Of a stretch of 64,000 bases of DNA, positions 61,199 through 64,000 are shown in pieces. The position numbers were made by a program, and so were the translations under genes. The notes below the pieces were generated by a model. It did no database searches. It was not told the origin of the DNA and worked only from the letters and a program-made list of their open reading frames with translations. The DNA comes from CAWHHZ01 sp963829355 (GTDB lineage: Bacteria; Acidobacteriota; Thermoanaerobaculia; Gp7-AA8; JAHWKK01): positions 1 to 64,000 of the forward strand of contig CAWHHZ010000006.1 in NCBI GenBank assembly GCA_963829355.1, given 5' to 3'. Position 1 is the first letter of the stretch, and each line of letters starts with the position of its first letter.

Positions 61199-61993
61199 TT
61201 ACTTTCCGCTGAACTCCGGCGTCCGTTTGCCCATGTAGGCTCCGAGGCCTTCCTTGGCGTCACTACTTTGGAACAGGTGCTGTTGCAGCTCGCGCTCGAG
61301 AGCGAGACCCGATTCCATCGGCAGGTCGATACCGCTCTGGACAGAACGCTTGATTCTGCCGACCGCGCGCGAAGCCTTGTGAGGCGGGACGAAGGACTTC
61401 GCGTAGTCCATGACCCGCGTCCACCAGTCTTTTCCTTCCTCGTCATCCCAAACGTAGTTGACGAGTCCCAGCTCGGCGGCCTCTTCAAACTCCATGAGGT
61501 TTCCTTCGATCATCAGCTGGATCGACTTCGTCTTGCCAACCATACGCGCGAGACGCTGCGTTCCACCCGTTCCCGGAAGCACACCGAGCGTCACCTCCGG
61601 AAGACCGATCTTGCCGGCGCCCTTCCTGGCGATCCGCATGTCAGCCGCCATCGCGATCTCCATTCCTCCGCCGACCGTATGGCCGTTGAGAGCGGCGATG
61701 ACGAGCTTCGGTGTGTGCTCGAGGCGAAGAAGTGTCTCGTTCGCGTGGAGGCAGAAGTAGTACTTGAAGCCCGGAGTGACCTCCGAGAGCATCTTGATAT
61801 TGGCGCCAGCGGAGAAGAACTTCTCTCCCTCTCCGCGCAGGATGATCACGTGTACATCATCGTCCATGCGGGCGGTGAGAATCGCTTCATCCAGCTCCCG
61901 ATTCATCTCGTAGGTGTAGGTGTTTGCCGGAGGATCGTTCAGCGTGATGATTCCGACGCCCGCCTCTGACCTGTAATCGACAAGATTTCCCAT
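61199..61993 (-). CDS. Enoyl-CoA hydratase/isomerase family protein
   Basis: A 264-residue crotonase-fold enzyme. The oxyanion segments are FFSAGANIKML and NGHTVGGGMEIAMAAD, and the first acid is the Glu of GLPEVTLGVLPGTGGTQRLARM. The position of the second crotonase Glu appears to be Gln in SIQLMIEG, so isomerase or another crotonase activity is possible; that alignment was by eye. It may act in fatty acid or aromatic acid degradation. It is 90 bases downstream of pfkA on the same strand. Confidence 0.9.
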   Translation of the reverse strand: MGNLVDYRSEAGVGIITLNDPPANTYTYEMNRELDEAILTARMDDDVHVIILRGEGEKFFSAGANIKMLSEVTPGFKYYFCLHANETLLRLEHTPKLVIAALNGHTVGGGMEIAMAADMRIARKGAGKIGLPEVTLGVLPGTGGTQRLARMVGKTKSIQLMIEGNLMEFEEAAELGLVNYVWDDEEGKDWWTRVMDYAKSFVPPHKASRAVGRIKRSVQSGIDLPMESGLALERELQQHLFQSSDAKEGLGAYMGKRTPEFSGK

Positions 61994-62083
61994 TGTTTGT
62001 TCTCCTGTATTGTGTTTTTGAAGCCATTCGTCTGTACGGCTTGTTGAAATCGGTTCTGAAAATCCGGCCCGGTGGAAAGGGGC

Positions 62084-63144
62084 CTACTCGTCTCCGAACG
62101 ACACGCCGAGATTTCTTGCCGTCTTGACGATTTCGCTGTTCGGATCGACGAGTTTGGGTGAGGCCACCGCATCACGCAACGGAACTGACACGATACTGTC
62201 GCCTCGAAGGGCGACCATCTTACCAAAGTCGCCCTCGTGGACCAGATCCATGGCTGCAGAACCGAAGCGGGTCCCGAGAATGCGGTCGAAGGCGATGGGT
62301 GAACCGCCGCGCTGAACGTGTCCGAGCACGGTGACCCGGACTTCCATGTCAATCTCCCGTCTCAGCTCGTCTGCTACCTCGTATGCGACACCACCGAGGC
62401 GCTTCGACCGGCGATCGATGAACGTCTCGACACCCCCGACCGGCTTCGCCCCCTCTGCCACCACGATGATGTCGAACAGGGAGCCCCTGTCAAACCGGTC
62501 CCTGATCCCCTTGACCACACAATCGGGATCGTACGGGATCTCCGGCAACAGGATGATATCCGCTCCACCGGCGAGTCCAGAGTAGAGCGCCAGCCATCCG
62601 GCATTGCGGCCCATGACCTCCACCACCATGACGCGGCCATGGCTCTCAGCAGTCGAGTGAAGACGGTCGACCGCCTCGGTCGCAACCGACACGGCACTCA
62701 TGAAACCGAATGTATAGTCGGTCGACGCAAGATCGTTATCGATCGTTTTGGGAACTGCGACGATCGGCAGTCCCAGCTCTGAGAAGCGGTTCGCGATCGT
62801 CAGTGAACCATCCCCGCCGACGACGATCAGCGCGTCGAGACCGAGCTTTTTCACGTTCTCGATGATCTTGTGCGACATGTCGTGTCGCGAATCACCAAGC
62901 GGAAAATTGAATGGATCACCTTTATTCGTGGTCCCCAGGATCGTTCCGCCCTTTGGGAGAATCCCTTTGATGGAGTTGCGATCGAGCTCGCGCCACGCGG
63001 GCTCCATCATGCCTTCGAAGGCGCGCTCAATTCCGATGACTCGATATCCGTATGCCTCCGTGGCGGTCTTCACCGCGGCTCGAATGACTGCGTTCAATCC
63101 GGGGCAATCTCCCCCCCGGTAAGGATTCCGACTGTTTTGGACAT
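62084..63144 (-). CDS. pfkA: 6-phosphofructokinase, frameshift in a G7 run
   Basis: About 353 residues, the committed glycolytic step. The start at ATG 63144 (after GGGGAGAGG) gives MSKTVGILTGG, but the frame breaks at ACCGGGGGGGAG. One more G restores GGGDCPGLNAVIRAAV, and the rest is intact. GGDGS marks an ATP-dependent rather than PPi-type enzyme. PKTIDNDLASTDYTFGF and VTVLGHVQRGGSPIAFDRILG are conserved. The break lies in a homopolymer of seven G, so a base-calling error is likely. The uncorrected frame would start at 63097. Confidence 0.9.
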
Positions 63145-63183
63145 GCCTCTCCCCAGATGCGTGGAGCGTACCACGACGAAAAA

Positions 63184-63376
63184 GTCGTCAGTCATCAGTC
63201 GACAGCCGTCAGTCGACAGAGGGCTGATCAGTCCTATGGCCAACTCTCCATTCTCTGAAAAACGGCCCCTGGTGCCTCCTGCTCTGACGACTGATGACTG
63301 ATGACTGACGACTGAAGACTGACGGCTGTGACGACTGACGATGTCGACTGACGACTGCTGACTGACGACTGACGAC
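63184..63376. repeat. Inverted heptamer arrays upstream of pfkA
   Basis: A left arm of GTCAGTC-type units (63184-63220) and a longer inverted right arm (63285-63376) surround a unique spacer of about 65 bp. The region covers most of the 312-base gap between pfkA and the GlsB/YeaQ gene. Confidence 0.78.
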
Positions 63377-63456
63377 CTGCTCGAGTCATTTGGCATCTGC
63401 ATTGCGATTACCGGCGCAGGTGCGACCTTTTGCCGCACCGTCAAGGAGGGTTTGAG

Positions 63457-63714
63457 ATGGATTTAGGAAATATCATCTGGTGGATTCTCATCGGCCTCAT
63501 CGCTGGGGCTATCGCAAAGATGCTGATGCCTGGGCGGGATCCGGGTGGATGGATCATCACCATTCTTCTCGGAATTGCAGGCGCTTTCGTCGGCGGCTGG
63601 GTCTTCGGCATGCTCGGTATCGGAGGCGGTGGCTTCGTCACACTTATCGGTGCAATCGTAGGAGCCTTGATTCTGCTTGCCATCTACAGAATGGTCGCTG
63701 GCAGACGAGTCTGA
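63457..63714 (+). CDS. GlsB/YeaQ/YmgE stress-response membrane protein
   Basis: An 85-residue small membrane protein with three hydrophobic segments: IIWWILIGLIAGAIAKMLMPG, GGWIITILLGIAGAFVGGWVFG and FVTLIGAIVGALILLAIYRMV. The GDPGG-like turn (GRDPGGW) is the family hallmark. Members are induced by general or envelope stress; the mechanism is unknown. The ATG at 63457 follows AAGGAGGG. Confidence 0.92.
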   Translation: MDLGNIIWWILIGLIAGAIAKMLMPGRDPGGWIITILLGIAGAFVGGWVFGMLGIGGGGFVTLIGAIVGALILLAIYRMVAGRRV

Positions 63715-63768
63715 ACCAGTACCCCCTGTGAGGGCAGGATCCCTGCCCTCACGGTGGCTTCCTCGCCT

Positions 63769-63789
63769 GTCATCCTGAGCGCAGCGATG
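63769..63789. repeat. Partial palindromic repeat at the ABC ATPase stop
   Basis: GTCATCCTGAGCGCAGCGATG abuts the TAG stop of the gene on the minus strand. It is an isolated left arm. Confidence 0.6.
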
Positions 63790-64000
63790 CTAGCGACGCT
63801 TCGACTCGGGAATCGGCTCTCCGGCGAAGTGGCACGCCGCAAATTGTCCCGGGCGGTGCTCGACCAGCGGGGGAACTTCTTCCGAGCAGATCGGGAACCG
63901 CGCGATCGGACAGCGTGTATGGAACACGCATCCGGATGGCGGATTGATCGGCGTCGGTATGTCTCCCTCGAGGAAAATCCTCGATTTCTTCCTCGCCGGC
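63790..64000 (-). CDS. Oligopeptide/dipeptide ABC transporter ATPase, C-terminus (partial)
   Basis: The last 70 residues of a DppF/OppF-type ATPase; the gene continues beyond the window. RIFLEGDIPTPINPPSGCVFHTRCPIA is the peptide-importer C-terminal extension with its conserved Cys residues, thought to bind an Fe-S cluster in some members. FAACHF and KSKRR-like ending follow. The Walker motifs lie outside. It would energise peptide uptake with membrane partners upstream. Confidence 0.9.
   Translation of the reverse strand, partial: PARKKSRIFLEGDIPTPINPPSGCVFHTRCPIARFPICSEEVPPLVEHRPGQFAACHFAGEPIPESKRR

Noticed and set aside
63095..63144. Phase-variable poly-G switch in pfkA
   Set aside because: Seven G is short for contingency loci and the gene is central metabolism; many other frameshifts in the window make a sequence error the simpler reading.
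63184..63376. CRISPR array
   Set aside because: The repeat units are 7-10 bp without spacers of even length, and no cas genes are present anywhere in the window.

Overview
The window (about 60% G+C) looks like a chromosome segment of a free-living Gram-negative bacterium. Outer-membrane and periplasmic functions are present: a TolC-type channel, a TonB-like protein, a LolB-like lipoprotein, Spy-type and FKBP-type periplasmic proteins, and several lipoprotein signals. A type IV pilus retraction ATPase doublet, many S9/GGT/zinc peptidases, an HTH-citrate synthase and abundant GTCATCCTGAGC-type palindromic repeats fit an acidobacterium-like soil or sediment organism best. That placement is an inference; there is no rRNA or marker phylogeny in the window.

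Layout. 0-5 kb: pilT plus a HEAT-repeat/PilT fusion, cysteine synthase, DUF1622 protein. 5.2-6.4 kb: a RAYT-type HUH transposase framed by two near-identical 165-bp palindromic elements. 6.4-13.8 kb: release factor 3, two DEAD-box helicases (DeaD and RhlE types), WrbA and a frameshifted LURP-one protein. 14-16.2 kb: a three-gene envelope-stress operon. 16.3-28 kb: DoxX, DUF418, CheW, gamma-glutamyltransferase, FKBP, Nudix, DUF5946, metalloprotease, DinB and HTH-citrate synthase. 28-34.6 kb: one minus-strand efflux operon, tolC - Yip1-domain - macA-like - macB-type ATPase - macB-type permease, interrupted by a four-helix-bundle gene between two simple-repeat arms. 35-40.9 kb: Ric/ScdA di-iron repair protein, YegP-like protein, tRNA-Ala, YpfJ metalloprotease, REC-GGDEF-EAL protein, phosphohexomutase. 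41-50 kb: 2Fe-2S protein with FtsY, a response regulator, VanZ, AcpH, a broken tonB, MBL hydrolase, tRNA-Gln, LytS/LytR pair, Spy/CpxP. 50.6-64 kb: IspE with a LolB-like lipoprotein and a TPR protein, a divergent DUF4388-like/J-like/TPR protein, alpha/beta hydrolase with a Rieske protein, S9A peptidase, MsrA, enoyl-CoA hydratase, 6-phosphofructokinase, GlsB/YeaQ, and the C-terminus of an oligopeptide ABC ATPase.

Repeats are the most unusual aspect. Three simple-repeat families (period 7, CAGTCGT; period 8, TTGAGTCR; period about 10, GTGGAC-N4) sit directly on gene ends, in several cases sharing bases with the stop codon. They often recur in inverted orientation across a 10-85-bp spacer, so the transcript would fold into a long hairpin. 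At 29.4-30.1 kb the spacer is a four-helix-bundle (S23/IVP family) gene. That resembles the intervening sequences of some 23S rRNA genes, here placed between two genes of a protein-coding operon. Separately, a 254-bp MITE-like element is inserted in a dispersed palindromic repeat with a clean 4-bp target duplication.

About 20 single-base frameshifts interrupt otherwise well-conserved genes, including pfkA (a 7-G run). They cluster at 30-35 kb and 43-50 kb. Draft-assembly indels are the simplest explanation, so these genes are described as whole reading frames with the breaks noted.
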